From contig NZ_JAUSSK010000005.1 in the NCBI RefSeq assembly GCF_030812295.1, forward strand, positions 186,001-250,000: DNA of 64,000 nucleotides, read 5' to 3'. Numbering within the stretch: the first letter of the stretch is position 1; each line of letters opens with the position of its first letter. The stretch is from Luteibacter jiangsuensis (GTDB lineage Bacteria; Pseudomonadota; Gammaproteobacteria; Xanthomonadales; Rhodanobacteraceae). Below are positions 1 through 8,633 of the stretch, piece after piece. The notes beneath the pieces are model-generated. The model was not told where the DNA came from and did not search any database. It saw only the letters and a program-made list of their open reading frames with translations. The translations under genes and the position numbers were made by a program.

Positions 1-1947
1 CCGGAGACGCCCTGGCGCGAGTTGCCGAAGTCGGTGCAGAACGCTGTCCTGAACGGTTCCGGCCGCGAACTCATCCCGTTCCGCTACATCACCGAGCGCG
101 GCGGCAAGGTAACCCGCGAGCACAAGTTCGAGGGCATCCTGCCGAACCTGGAGCGCCGCTACCGCGAGACCGAGTCGGCGGCGGTACGCGAGGAGCTGGC
201 TCGCTACATCGCCGATCATCCGTGCCCGGATTGTGGCGGACAACGTCTCAACCCGTCGGCACGCAACGTGTTCGTGGCCGATCGCGCGATCCCCGAGCTG
301 ACCTCGCTGGCGATCGACAACGCCCTGTCCTTCTTCGAGAAACTGAAGCTGCCCGGCTGGCGCGGCGAGATCGCGGTGAAGATCGTGAAGGAGATTCGCG
401 AACGCCTCACCTTCCTCAACGACGTCGGCCTCAATTACCTCACGCTCGACCGCCAGGCCGATTCGCTGTCGGGCGGCGAGGCGCAGCGCATCCGCCTGGC
501 CAGCCAGATCGGCGCCGGCCTCGTCGGCGTCATGTACGTGCTGGACGAGCCATCCATCGGACTGCACCAGCGCGACAACGAACGCCTGCTCGGCACCCTC
601 ACCCGCCTGCGCGACCTCGGCAACACGGTGATCGTGGTGGAACACGACGAGGACGCCATCCGCGCCGCAGACCATATCCTCGACATCGGCCCGGGTGCCG
701 GCGTGCACGGCGGCCACATCGTCGCCGAGGGCACGCTCGAGCAAGTGCTGGCGTCGCCCCGGTCGGTCACGGCGAAGTACCTCAGCGGAGAGCGCGGCAT
801 CCAGGTGCCGTCCAAGCGCCGCCAGGCCCGCGACGACCAGTGGATCGAGCTCAAGGGCGCCACCGGCAACAACCTCAAGGATGTCGACGTCCGCATCCCG
901 GTGGGCACTTTCACCTGTGTCACGGGGGTGTCCGGTTCGGGCAAGTCCACCCTGATCAACGACACCTTCTATCGCCTCGCCGCAATGGAACTCAACGGCG
1001 CCAGCGAGCAACCGGCACCGTACGAGTCGATCGAGGGCCTGGAACTGTTCGACAAGGTGGTCGACATCGACCAGTCACCGATCGGACGCACCCCGCGTTC
1101 GAATCCGGCCACTTATACAGGCCTGTTCACGCCCTTGCGCGAGCTCTACGCACAGGTGCCGGAGTCGCGCCAGCGCGGCTACACGCCGGGCCGTTTCAGC
1201 TTCAACGTCCGCGGAGGCCGCTGCGAAGCCTGCGAGGGCGACGGCATGATCAAGGTGGAGATGCATTTCCTCCCCGATGTATACGTGCCCTGCGACGTGT
1301 GCCACGGCAAACGCTACAACCGCGAAACGCTGGAAGTGCTCTACAAGGGCCACACCATCGCGGACGTGCTCGACATGACCGTGGAAGACGCCTTCAAGCT
1401 GTTCGAGAACGTACCGGTGATCGCGCGCAAACTGGAAACCCTGCGCGCCGTCGGCCTCGATTACATCAAGCTTGGCCAGAGCGCCACCACGCTTTCCGGC
1501 GGCGAGGCGCAGCGCGTGAAGCTGTCCAAGGAACTGTCCAAGCGCGACACGGGAAGCACGCTCTACATTCTCGACGAGCCCACCACGGGCCTGCATTTCC
1601 ATGACATCGAACAGTTGCTCGACGTGCTGCACAAGCTCGTCGAACACGGCAATACCGTTGTCGTGATCGAGCACAACCTCGATGTCATCAAGACAGCCGA
1701 CTGGCTGATCGATCTCGGGCCCGAAGGGGGAGCGGGCGGCGGCCGCATCCTCGTCAGCGGCACGCCGGAAACGGTGGCCGCGACGAAGGAATCGCATACC
1801 GGCCGCTTCCTCCTGCCCCACCTGAAACCGGCCAAGCCCGTCGCCAAGGCGACGACGAAGGCGACGACGAAGGCGGTCAGCAAGACCGCCACGAAGAAAC
1901 CGGTCGCGAAAGCGGCCCCGGACGCGAAGAAAAAAAGGACTGCATGA
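1..1947 (+). CDS. uvrA: UvrABC excinuclease subunit A, 5'-truncated by the window edge
   Basis: This is the damage-recognition ATPase of nucleotide excision repair. The reading frame is open to base 1, so only the last 648 codons of a protein usually near 940 residues are present; the TTG at 22 is internal and not a start. Two ABC modules are visible: a signature [12 protein letters not shown] with Walker [10 protein letters not shown], then Walker [10 protein letters not shown], the zinc module CEAC...CDVC, and the second signature [11 protein letters not shown] with Walker [10 protein letters not shown]. The conserved C-terminus [10 protein letters not shown] is followed by an extra 40-residue Lys/Ala/Thr-rich tail (bases 1825-1944). 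The stop overlaps the next start as ATGA. Confidence 0.97.
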   Translation, partial: PETPWRELPKSVQNAVLNGSGRELIPFRYITERGGKVTREHKFEGILPNLERRYRETESAAVREELARYIADHPCPDCGGQRLNPSARNVFVADRAIPELTSLAIDNALSFFEKLKLPGWRGEIAVKIVKEIRERLTFLNDVGLNYLTLDRQADSLSGGEAQRIRLASQIGAGLVGVMYVLDEPSIGLHQRDNERLLGTLTRLRDLGNTVIVVEHDEDAIRAADHILDIGPGAGVHGGHIVAEGTLEQVLASPRSVTAKYLSGERGIQVPSKRRQARDDQWIELKGATGNNLKDVDVRIPVGTFTCVTGVSGSGKSTLINDTFYRLAAMELNGASEQPAPYESIEGLELFDKVVDIDQSPIGRTPRSNPATYTGLFTPLRELYAQVPESRQRGYTPGRFSFNVRGGRCEACEGDGMIKVEMHFLPDVYVPCDVCHGKRYNRETLEVLYKGHTIADVLDMTVEDAFKLFENVPVIARKLETLRAVGLDYIKLGQSATTLSGGEAQRVKLSKELSKRDTGSTLYILDEPTTGLHFHDIEQLLDVLHKLVEHGNTVVVIEHNLDVIKTADWLIDLGPEGGAGGGRILVSGTPETVAATKESHTGRFLLPHLKPAKPVAKATTKATTKAVSKTATKKPVAKAAPDAKKKRTA

Positions 1948-2384
1948 CCACTGAAGCCTCGAACACCCCCACGCCCGTTCCGCTGTTCATCACGCCGATG
2001 GACGTGCGCTGGCAGGACCTCGACGCCTACAACCACGTCAACAACGCGAACTACCTGGTCTATCTGCAGGAGGCGCGCATCAAGTGGCTGGAACAGCTGC
2101 CCGGCAAGTGGTACGGCGACGACGGCACACCGGTGATGGCGCGTAGCGAGTTGAACTACCGCATGCCCATCGAATACCCGGCGGACATCCAGATCGAGCT
2201 TTTCGTCAATCGCATCGGCACGAGCTCCATGACCATCGGCCACCGCATCGTGGCCGCCAACGACGCCACGAGGATCCATTGCGACGGCAGCGTCACCATG
2301 GTCTGGATCGACCCGAGGAACGGTCGTCCGGTCGAGGTACCGCAGGTGATCCGCGATGCGGTGGCGGAAGCCGAGAACGCCTGA
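1944..2384 (+). CDS. Acyl-CoA thioesterase, hotdog fold (FadM/YbgC type)
   Basis: A 146-residue single-domain hotdog thioesterase expected to hydrolyse acyl-CoA thioesters in the cytoplasm. The family motif is clear near residues 24-40: [16 protein letters not shown], where the Asp and the HVNN segment form the active-site loop, followed by EARIKWL. The length is typical of FadM/YbgC proteins. It overlaps the uvrA stop by 4 nt (ATGA), so it is probably translationally coupled to uvrA although functionally unrelated. The true acyl substrate cannot be told from sequence. Confidence 0.88.
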   Translation: MTTEASNTPTPVPLFITPMDVRWQDLDAYNHVNNANYLVYLQEARIKWLEQLPGKWYGDDGTPVMARSELNYRMPIEYPADIQIELFVNRIGTSSMTIGHRIVAANDATRIHCDGSVTMVWIDPRNGRPVEVPQVIRDAVAEAENA

Positions 2385-2392
2385 CTCGAGCA

Positions 2393-2418
2393 GGCAGGCC
2401 TCCAAAGTGAGGCCTGCC
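2393..2418 (+). terminator. Hairpin after the uvrA-thioesterase pair
   Basis: A perfect 10-bp stem (GGCAGGCCTC / GAGGCCTGCC) with a 6-nt loop lies 8 nt after the thioesterase stop. There is no T-run, so it may stabilise the 3' end or support factor-dependent termination rather than act as an intrinsic terminator. Confidence 0.5.
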
Positions 2419-2492
2419 GCACGTCGCAAGATCGCGCGGATTCAGATCCGACCGGTATGATCCGTCAGGGTCACCCACGGAGAGAGTGAATC

Positions 2493-3959
2493 ATGTTGCG
2501 CCGTTCCCTCGTACTCGCGATCGCCTGCGCCGTCGCCCTGCCCGCCCTTGCCGCCAATGAGCGTACCGCGCTCACGCTCTACCGCGCCGATGGCGATCAA
2601 CTCTTTTCCACCGGCGGGGATGCCGTGTCCGGCGATGGCTACGCCGTCGTCCACGAGCGCCGCGCGTTCGACTTGAAAGGCGGCGTGCAAGACCTTTCCA
2701 TCGACGGCCTCCCCGCCGCTCTGGACAGCGAAGCCATGTCGCTGCGCTTTCCCGGCAAGAACACGCGCGTCGTCTCCCAACGCCTTTTGCTCGGACAGGG
2801 CTTCGATGGAGCCGTGGCCGGACTCGTGGGCCACAACGTCAGCGTGATCGGCGAGAGTGGCCAGCCGATCGCCACCGGCACGCTGGTCCGCGGCGGCGAC
2901 GCGCTTGTCGTACGCGAGGCGAACGGCCAGGCCAGCCTGATCCGTCAATACGCCGCCCTGCGTGCGGCGGATGCCACGGACTTCGCCCGTGGCTCGACCC
3001 TGCAGGTGCGCGTCAACGGCGGCTCGGCAGGATCGACCACCGCGCAACTCGACTATCCTACCTCCGGGCTCGGCTGGCGCGGCGCCTACGTCGCCACGCT
3101 CGCCCCGGGCAACACGTGCCGCATGGCCTTCGACGCCGCCGCCAGCATCGCCAACCGCAGCGGGCGCGACTGGAAGGACGTGTCCCTGAAACTCGTCGCG
3201 GGCGACGCACGCCGCGCGAAGGCACCGCCGAGGCAGGAAAAGATGTTCATGGCCCGCGCACCGGCACCCATGGCGGCCATGGACATGGCATCGGCGGAAC
3301 CCCACCAGGCCACGCTGGGCGACTTGCGCACCTACACCTTGCCCACGGCGGTCGACCTGCCCGACGGCAGCGTCACGCAAACGCCGCTGTACGACAGCAG
3401 GATGCTGGATTGCCAGCGCGAAGCCGTCTACGACACCGGCATGGCCTATCAGCCGCCGCAGCCGCGCATGGAGCGTGACATCGGCCTCCCGACGAACGGC
3501 GTGCCGGTCGTCTCGAACCTGCGCTTCAAGGCATTCGACGCCCTTCCTGCCGGTTACGTACGCGTGCTCACCACCGACCGCGACGGTAACGCCGAGCTCC
3601 TCGGCGAGGGACGCCTGGACGACACGCCGAAGAACAAGGACACGACCGTATCGCTCGGCAACGCCTTCGACCTCGGCGCGACGCGCGAGCAGACGGCCTT
3701 CACCGCCGATGCCGCCGCGCACCGCATCGACGAAGGCATGCGTATCCATCTCACCAATGCCGGCGACACCGCCCGTACCATCGTCGTGCGCGAACATCCC
3801 GGTCGCTGGCGCGCATGGACGGTGACCTCTTCCTCCGTGAAACCGTCGAAGGTCTCGCCGGAACTGCTGGAGTTCAAGGTCGAGGTGCCGGCCAACGGCA
3901 GCGCGGATCTCGACTACGCGGTGCGCTACACCTGGACCGACGCCGACCTGCCCAAGTAG
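2493..3959 (+). CDS. DUF4139 domain-containing exported protein
   Basis: A 488-residue protein with a clear Sec signal peptide (residues 1-21, ending ALPALAA) and therefore probably periplasmic. The body resembles the DUF4139 family: an N-terminal beta-rich part with a mucoidy-inhibitor-like layout, then a C-terminal DUF4139 region with the RYTW sequence near the end. A Met/Ala/Pro-rich patch lies around residues 250-270. It is a stand-alone gene with an AGAGAG-type ribosome site before the ATG. Its biochemical role is unknown. Confidence 0.75.
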   Translation: MLRRSLVLAIACAVALPALAANERTALTLYRADGDQLFSTGGDAVSGDGYAVVHERRAFDLKGGVQDLSIDGLPAALDSEAMSLRFPGKNTRVVSQRLLLGQGFDGAVAGLVGHNVSVIGESGQPIATGTLVRGGDALVVREANGQASLIRQYAALRAADATDFARGSTLQVRVNGGSAGSTTAQLDYPTSGLGWRGAYVATLAPGNTCRMAFDAAASIANRSGRDWKDVSLKLVAGDARRAKAPPRQEKMFMARAPAPMAAMDMASAEPHQATLGDLRTYTLPTAVDLPDGSVTQTPLYDSRMLDCQREAVYDTGMAYQPPQPRMERDIGLPTNGVPVVSNLRFKAFDALPAGYVRVLTTDRDGNAELLGEGRLDDTPKNKDTTVSLGNAFDLGATREQTAFTADAAAHRIDEGMRIHLTNAGDTARTIVVREHPGRWRAWTVTSSSVKPSKVSPELLEFKVEVPANGSADLDYAVRYTWTDADLPK

Positions 3960-3998
3960 GCCCGGCCCGGTCGCCCCATCCACACCACGGACAACGAC

Positions 3999-4754
3999 AT
4001 GCTCGACATCCTCCTGCACGACGGCGACATCCACGAGATACGCATGGCCCGCGCGCCGGTCAACGCGCTCGACATCGCCCTGGTCCGGGCGCTGCGCGAC
4101 GCGATCGCCGAGGCTCCTTCCAACGGCGCGCGCGGCATCGTGCTATCGGGCGCGCAAGGCATGTTTTCCGCCGGCGTGGACGTCCCCGCCCTACTCCAGA
4201 GGGACCGTGCCGGGGTGGGCGAATTCTGGGACGAGTTCTTCGGTCTGTGCGGGGCCATCGCGGCCTCACGCGTTCCGACGGTGGCCGCCATCACCGGTCA
4301 CAGCCCGGCGGGCGGTGCGGTGGTTTCGCTGTTCTGCGATTACCGCGTGATGGCGCACGGTCCGTACAAGATCGGTCTCAACGAGGTGCAGGTGGGGCTG
4401 TCGGTTCCGGAACCCATACAGTTCGCGATGCGCCGCGTCGTCGGCGCGTACCGCGCCGAGCGCTTGCTGGTGGCCGGTGCGATGGTCGACGCCGAACAGG
4501 CCCACGCGATCGGGTTGGTCGATGAACTGGCCACGGTCGAACAGGTGGTCACGCGCGCCGTGAACTGGCTGGCCGACCTGCTCAAGCTGCCGCCGAAGGC
4601 CATGCTGCGCACGCGGGCCATTGCCCGCGCCGACCTCGTCGCGGTATGGGGCGACACGACGAACCTGCTCGATCCGGGTTTCATCGACGACTTCTTCGGC
4701 GATGAAACCCAGGGCGTCCTGCAGGCGCTGGTGGCCCGGCTGAAGTCCAAGTAG
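3999..4754 (+). CDS. Enoyl-CoA hydratase/isomerase family protein (ECI-like)
   Basis: A 251-residue crotonase-fold protein. The oxyanion-hole segments are visible as FSAGVDVPAL (about residues 57-66) and GHSPAGGAVV (about 99-108). The catalytic region reads IGLNEVQVGL, with a single Glu in the place used by delta3,delta2-enoyl-CoA isomerases, and is followed by a YRAERLLVAG segment like that of isomerases; the second hydratase Glu is not apparent. I therefore favour an isomerase of unsaturated fatty-acid oxidation over a hydratase. It stands alone, 39 nt after the DUF4139 gene. Confidence 0.82.
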   Translation: MLDILLHDGDIHEIRMARAPVNALDIALVRALRDAIAEAPSNGARGIVLSGAQGMFSAGVDVPALLQRDRAGVGEFWDEFFGLCGAIAASRVPTVAAITGHSPAGGAVVSLFCDYRVMAHGPYKIGLNEVQVGLSVPEPIQFAMRRVVGAYRAERLLVAGAMVDAEQAHAIGLVDELATVEQVVTRAVNWLADLLKLPPKAMLRTRAIARADLVAVWGDTTNLLDPGFIDDFFGDETQGVLQALVARLKSK

Positions 4755-4821
4755 AAACATCGGCGCTGAAACCTTGGAAAAGAGTCGTCACGCATTTTTC
4801 CGAGGGTGGCTTGCGACATCA

Positions 4822-4957
4822 GGCTCGGCTTCGCCATCGTGTTTTGATTTGCCTCGAGGCAGGGGAGCCGTCGGGCGTCACCCTGGTCGCTAAGTCCTCG
4901 TCCGGCCTACGCCTCCCTGCGGAATCGCTCCCAGGGCGACGCCCGACGACTCCCCTC
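4822..4957 (+). repeat. Palindromic repeat element, copy 1
   Basis: This ~136-nt element is itself a long imperfect hairpin: AGGGGAGCCGTCGGGCGTC near 4861 pairs with the mirror-image segment ending near 4955. Its 43-nt central part (4887-4929) recurs without mismatch, inverted, at 5185-5227, and the similarity extends to an outer GGCTCGGCTTCGCCATCG flank. It lies in a 567-nt gene-free stretch (4755-5321) and has no coding potential that I trust. Confidence 0.75.
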
Positions 4958-5069
4958 CGGCTCGTGACGGGGAGTGTTGTGAAAAGCCTGGGGGACTCTT
5001 GCCTCGACGCCTTTCGCCTACGCGATACGCCCTCGGCATTGCGCGGTGTGACAGGTTTTCGCAAGCACC

Positions 5070-5095
5070 CATCGCCGACAGGGTCGGCTCCCACC
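5070..5095 (-). repeat. REP-like palindrome, single copy
   Basis: A lone copy of the REP core found throughout the window (GGTGGGAGCCGACC...GTCGGCGATG on the minus strand), with the usual GGGTGCTTGC continuation. It sits between the two larger inverted elements. Confidence 0.7.
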
Positions 5096-5156
5096 GAAAA
5101 AGCCGTGCGGCCGAGCGCCCTCGCGCTGCTCGTCAACCAACCCGCCGCGTCGTTTG

Positions 5157-5294
5157 GAGGGGAGGCGTCGGGTACCGTTCTCAGAGCGATTCCGCAGGGA
5201 GGCGTAGGCCGGACGAGGACTTAGCGAACGAGAATGGCACCCGACGCCTCCCCCTGCCTCGACACGCAAAAAAAGCGATGGCGAAGCCGAGCCG
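5157..5294 (-). repeat. Palindromic repeat element, copy 2 (inverted)
   Basis: The second copy of the element at 4822-4957, in opposite orientation, with the 43-nt core at 5185-5227 identical and the flanking arms diverged. It ends 27 nt before the mutT-thiE stop codon, so the pair plus spacer fills the gap between two convergent genes. Confidence 0.75.
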
Positions 5295-5321
5295 GGCCCC
5301 TCCGGCTTCCCCAAAAAAACC

Positions 5322-6254
5322 TCAGAAAAACCTTCGAATCCCCGATACGCCCTGCCCGGCATGCATCCGCGCCTCGGCCATGTCCTCGGGCCCGAGCCCG
5401 CCCAACGCATAGACCGGGAGCGAAGCCGCCTCGGCGAGTTGCGCGAAACGTGGCCACCCCAGCGGCTCGGCATCGGGATGGCTTGCCGTCGGCAGGACAG
5501 GCGACAGGGTCGCGAAATCGCAGCCAAGTCGCGAAGCGAGCGCAAGTTCTGTCGCATCGTGGCAAGAGGCGCCGACGATGCAGGCCGGTGGGAGTGGCCG
5601 CTCCGTCAGGTCGCGCAGTTGCGACGCGCCCAGGTGCACCCCCGCGCCAGCGCCCAACGATAGGGCGCCTTCGATATCGCGGTTGAGCAACAGATGTGCC
5701 CCGAAACGCCGCACATGGGGCAGCACGCGCGACGCCACCGCACGCACGACCTCGACAGGCTGTGCGGGAAGACGCAGCTGCAAGAGCCGCTCGCCGCGAT
5801 CCAGGGCGGCGAGCAACCCGTCGACGGCCTCGTCCGGCGTCGCCAGGGCCGGTGTGATCGGGTAATGCCCCGGCAAGCGCGCCGCCGCCAGGATCGGCCG
5901 GTCGGCGGGCGCAAGGATGGCCGGATCGATCGCCCAGGGCTCGTGCCACGCGATAGCCGCCGCATCCAGCGCCTTCGGTTCCCCGTTCCAGGCTCGGACC
6001 ACCATTGCTTCCAACACCATCTCGCGCGCGCCGTAGTTCCACGGCACGCGGATCAGCGCTTCGAACGAATGCGGGTCGACGGCGATACCCAGTTCTTCGT
6101 CGAGTTCGCGCTCCAGCGCCGCCCCGGCGCTCTCGCCCGGCTCGAGTTTCCCGCCGGGAAACTCCCACAGGCCCGCCAGGTGCTTGCCCGGGGGCCGCTG
6201 GGCGATGAGGACCCGTCCGCGGTCGTCGACGAGGACGCCGGCGACGACTTGCAT
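5322..6254 (-). CDS. mutT: Nudix hydrolase MutT fused to a ThiE-like domain
   Basis: A 310-residue two-domain protein. Residues 1-130 are MutT-like, with a complete Nudix box at about 35-57 (GGKLEPGE then REL.EELGI), as in 8-oxo-dGTP diphosphatase, which cleans the nucleotide pool. Residues about 140-310 resemble thiamine-phosphate synthase/TenI: VHLGASQLRDL, GASCHDATEL and the terminal ALGGL segment can be seen. This fusion is a known gammaproteobacterial architecture; whether the ThiE-like half is catalytic is not clear. The ATG at 6254 is chosen because it overlaps the folA stop by one base (TGATG) and starts the Nudix fold correctly. Confidence 0.88.
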   Translation of the reverse strand: MQVVAGVLVDDRGRVLIAQRPPGKHLAGLWEFPGGKLEPGESAGAALERELDEELGIAVDPHSFEALIRVPWNYGAREMVLEAMVVRAWNGEPKALDAAAIAWHEPWAIDPAILAPADRPILAAARLPGHYPITPALATPDEAVDGLLAALDRGERLLQLRLPAQPVEVVRAVASRVLPHVRRFGAHLLLNRDIEGALSLGAGAGVHLGASQLRDLTERPLPPACIVGASCHDATELALASRLGCDFATLSPVLPTASHPDAEPLGWPRFAQLAEAASLPVYALGGLGPEDMAEARMHAGQGVSGIRRFF

Positions 6255-6742
6255 CAAACGTTCCGGACGTATTCGACCATGTCGAACGGATGCGAGTGTT
6301 CCTTGTCGGCCGCGTGGTGCACGCGCGACACCTCGGTCCATTCCTTGAAATCGATCCCGGGAAAGAAGACGTCCGCGCCGTCCACGGCTGCGTAGACCCA
6401 CGTGAGGTAAAGGCTACGCGCATACGGCAGCGCCTCGCGGAACACTTCGCCGCCACCGATCACCATGAGGCCGGTGTGGCCGCAGCTGGCCTGGGCCTCG
6501 GTCACCGAGCGCACCGTGATCTGTCCCGGGAAAGGCGCCACGCCCTTGCGCGAGAGCACGTAGTTCACCCGGCCCGGCAGCGCCCGGCCGATCGACTCGG
6601 CGGTCTTGCGCCCCATCAGTACCGACTTGTCCATCGTCAGGCGCTTGAAGTACTTCAGGTCGTCGGGAAGGTGCCAGGGAAGTCCTCCCTGTTTGCCGAT
6701 GGCAAAGTTTTCATCGAGCGCGGCAACCAGGTGAACGGCCAT
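6254..6742 (-). CDS. folA: Dihydrofolate reductase
   Basis: A 162-residue DHFR that reduces dihydrofolate to tetrahydrofolate with NADPH. Visible family features are the N-terminal LVAALDENFAIGKQGGLPWHLPDD split around the Met20-type loop, the substrate-binding DLKYFK, the NADPH motif MGRKTAESIG and the IGGGEVF segment. The ATG at 6742 has a GAAGGAAG ribosome site just upstream. It lies 104 nt downstream of thyA, whose reaction generates the DHFR substrate, and is coupled to mutT by a 1-nt overlap. Confidence 0.96.
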   Translation of the reverse strand: MAVHLVAALDENFAIGKQGGLPWHLPDDLKYFKRLTMDKSVLMGRKTAESIGRALPGRVNYVLSRKGVAPFPGQITVRSVTEAQASCGHTGLMVIGGGEVFREALPYARSLYLTWVYAAVDGADVFFPGIDFKEWTEVSRVHHAADKEHSHPFDMVEYVRNV

Positions 6743-6846
6743 GAAACTTCCTTCGCGGGTCAAGGGCGGAAACGGTCGGGCCTGCGGCCCATGCGCAGCG
6801 GATAGTAGTCCTCTGCGGGTTGAGGTGGAACTAACAGCCGTTTGAC

Positions 6847-7641
6847 TTACACCGCCACGGGCGCCTTGATCGCCGGGTGCGGGTCGTAGCCGGCGATCGC
6901 GATATCTTCGAAACGGAAGTCGAAGAGGGAACGCACGTCGGGGTTCAGCATCAGTTTCGGCAAGGACCGCGGTTCGCGCGTGAGCTGCTTCGTCGCTTGC
7001 TCGACGTGGTTCGAGTAAAGGTGCGCATCGCCCAGGGTGTGTATGAAATCCCCCGGTTCCAGGCCTGTCACCTGCGCGACCATGTGCGTCAGCAAGGCAT
7101 AGCTGGCGATGTTGAACGGGACGCCGAGGAAGATGTCGCCCGAACGCTGGTACAGCTGACACGACAGCTTCCCGTTCGCGACGTAGAACTGGAACATCGT
7201 ATGGCACGGCATCAGCGCCATCTTCGGCAACTCGCCGACGTTCCATGCCGAGACGATCAGGCGACGGGAATCCGGATTGCGCTTGATCTCGTCCACCAAC
7301 CAGGCGATCTGGTCGACGGTCTTGCCGTCGGCGGTGGGCCATGCGCGCCATTGGGCCCCATAGACGGGGCCGAGGTCGCCGTTTGCGTCGGCCCATTCGT
7401 CCCAGATGCTGACGCCGTGCTCTTTCAGGTAAGCCGTATTGGTATCGCCCCGCAGGAACCAGATCAGTTCGTGGACGATCGATTTCAGATGCAACTTCTT
7501 GGTGGTGACCAGCGGAAAGCCCTTCGAGAGGTCGAAGCGCATCTGCCAGCCGAATACGCTGCGCGTGCCGGTGCCGGTGCGGTCGGATTTCCCAGCGCCG
7601 TGCTCGAGGACGTGACGAAGGAGATCGAGATAGGGCTGCAT
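6847..7641 (-). CDS. thyA: Thymidylate synthase
   Basis: A 264-residue enzyme that converts dUMP to dTMP using methylene-tetrahydrofolate; the length equals that of E. coli ThyA. The nucleophile lies in [11 protein letters not shown] with Cys at residue 146, and the [17 protein letters not shown] segment and RTGTGT phosphate loop are present. It starts 13 nt after the lgt stop, the lgt-thyA adjacency also seen in E. coli, and is followed by folA. Confidence 0.98.
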   Translation of the reverse strand: MQPYLDLLRHVLEHGAGKSDRTGTGTRSVFGWQMRFDLSKGFPLVTTKKLHLKSIVHELIWFLRGDTNTAYLKEHGVSIWDEWADANGDLGPVYGAQWRAWPTADGKTVDQIAWLVDEIKRNPDSRRLIVSAWNVGELPKMALMPCHTMFQFYVANGKLSCQLYQRSGDIFLGVPFNIASYALLTHMVAQVTGLEPGDFIHTLGDAHLYSNHVEQATKQLTREPRSLPKLMLNPDVRSLFDFRFEDIAIAGYDPHPAIKAPVAV

Positions 7642-7654
7642 GACGAGGACGATA

Positions 7655-8482
7655 TCAGCTGGCGTTGACGGGCGTGACCGCGACGGGCGCGTATGGCGCG
7701 CGGCGCGAGAGCAGCAACAGGAAGATGCCCACGGCGATCAGTGGCAACGACAGGATCTGGCCCATCGTGAGCCAGCCGAAGGCGATGTAGCCCAGCTGGG
7801 CGTCGGGCACGCGGACGAATTCCACGGCGAAGCGGAAGCAGCCGTACAGCAGCCCGAACAGGCCCGATACCGCGTAGCGCGGACGCGGCTTCATCGAGAA
7901 CAGCCACAGCACGGTGAACATCACCACGCCTTCGAGCGCGAACTCGTAGAGCGGATTCGGATGCCGGGGCAACGCGTCGGGCGCGTGCGGGAAGATCATG
8001 CCGATCGGCAGGTCGGTCGGCTTGCCCCAGAGTTCGCCGTTGATGAAGTTGCCCAGGCGGCCGAGCCCGAGGCCGACCGGCACCAGCGGTGCCACGAAGT
8101 CCACGGTGTCGAAGAACTTCACGCCGTTGCGTCGCGACCACCACAAGCCGGCCACCAGGACGCCGAGCAAGCCACCGTGGAAGGACATGCCGCCGTCCCA
8201 GATGCGGAAGATCGCCAGCGGATCGGTCCAGATCCAGTCGATCGCCGTGTAGAACAGCATGTAGCCGACCCGGCCACCGATCACCACGCCCATCATCGCG
8301 TAGAACATGAGGTCGCCGAAGCGGTCGGCGTTCACCGGCAGGCGGCCCTGGCGGCGGCGGTATTCACCCAGCGCCCATCCGCCGAGGAACCCGCCCAGGT
8401 ACATCAGGCCGTACCAGTGGACCTTGATCGGGCCCAGGGAGAAGGCGACGGATTCAATGTTGACGACGAACGGAGTGGCCAT
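7655..8482 (-). CDS. lgt: Prolipoprotein diacylglyceryl transferase
   Basis: A 275-residue polytopic inner-membrane enzyme that attaches diacylglycerol from phosphatidylglycerol to the lipobox Cys of prolipoproteins. The Lgt signature [10 protein letters not shown] occupies about residues 141-150 (Arg142) and the essential His lies in GGMSFHGG (His102). At least six hydrophobic segments are visible. The ATG at 8482 gives the usual N-terminus ending just before the first membrane segment. It is first in the lgt-thyA-folA-mutT run. Confidence 0.96.
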   Translation of the reverse strand: MATPFVVNIESVAFSLGPIKVHWYGLMYLGGFLGGWALGEYRRRQGRLPVNADRFGDLMFYAMMGVVIGGRVGYMLFYTAIDWIWTDPLAIFRIWDGGMSFHGGLLGVLVAGLWWSRRNGVKFFDTVDFVAPLVPVGLGLGRLGNFINGELWGKPTDLPIGMIFPHAPDALPRHPNPLYEFALEGVVMFTVLWLFSMKPRPRYAVSGLFGLLYGCFRFAVEFVRVPDAQLGYIAFGWLTMGQILSLPLIAVGIFLLLLSRRAPYAPVAVTPVNAS

Positions 8483-8542
8483 GGAGTGCCCGGATCGAAA
8501 GCAGGCGCCCAGTGTAACGCCCCGCCACGGCCGAAGGTCGGC

Positions 8543-8571
8543 TTGCCGTCGAACCACCGATCGGCTATATC
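8543..8571 (+). promoter_or_regulatory. Candidate sigma70 promoter for the S9 peptidase gene
   Basis: TTGCCG (8543-8548) and TATATC (8566-8571) are separated by 17 nt, about 60 nt before the peptidase ATG. A small hairpin (GTCGTCC/GGACGAC) follows in the leader. Prediction by eye only. Confidence 0.35.
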
Positions 8572-8633
8572 GGCCATCGGAGGTCGTCCGGGGGGACGAC
8601 ACGATACGGATCCATCGAACCAGGGGGAAATTC

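Noticed and set aside
4811-5224. Open frames of about 137 codons in the gap after the enoyl-CoA isomerase-like gene
   Set aside because: They lie wholly in the palindromic repeats, occur on both strands and repeat the same peptides because the DNA is an inverted repeat.
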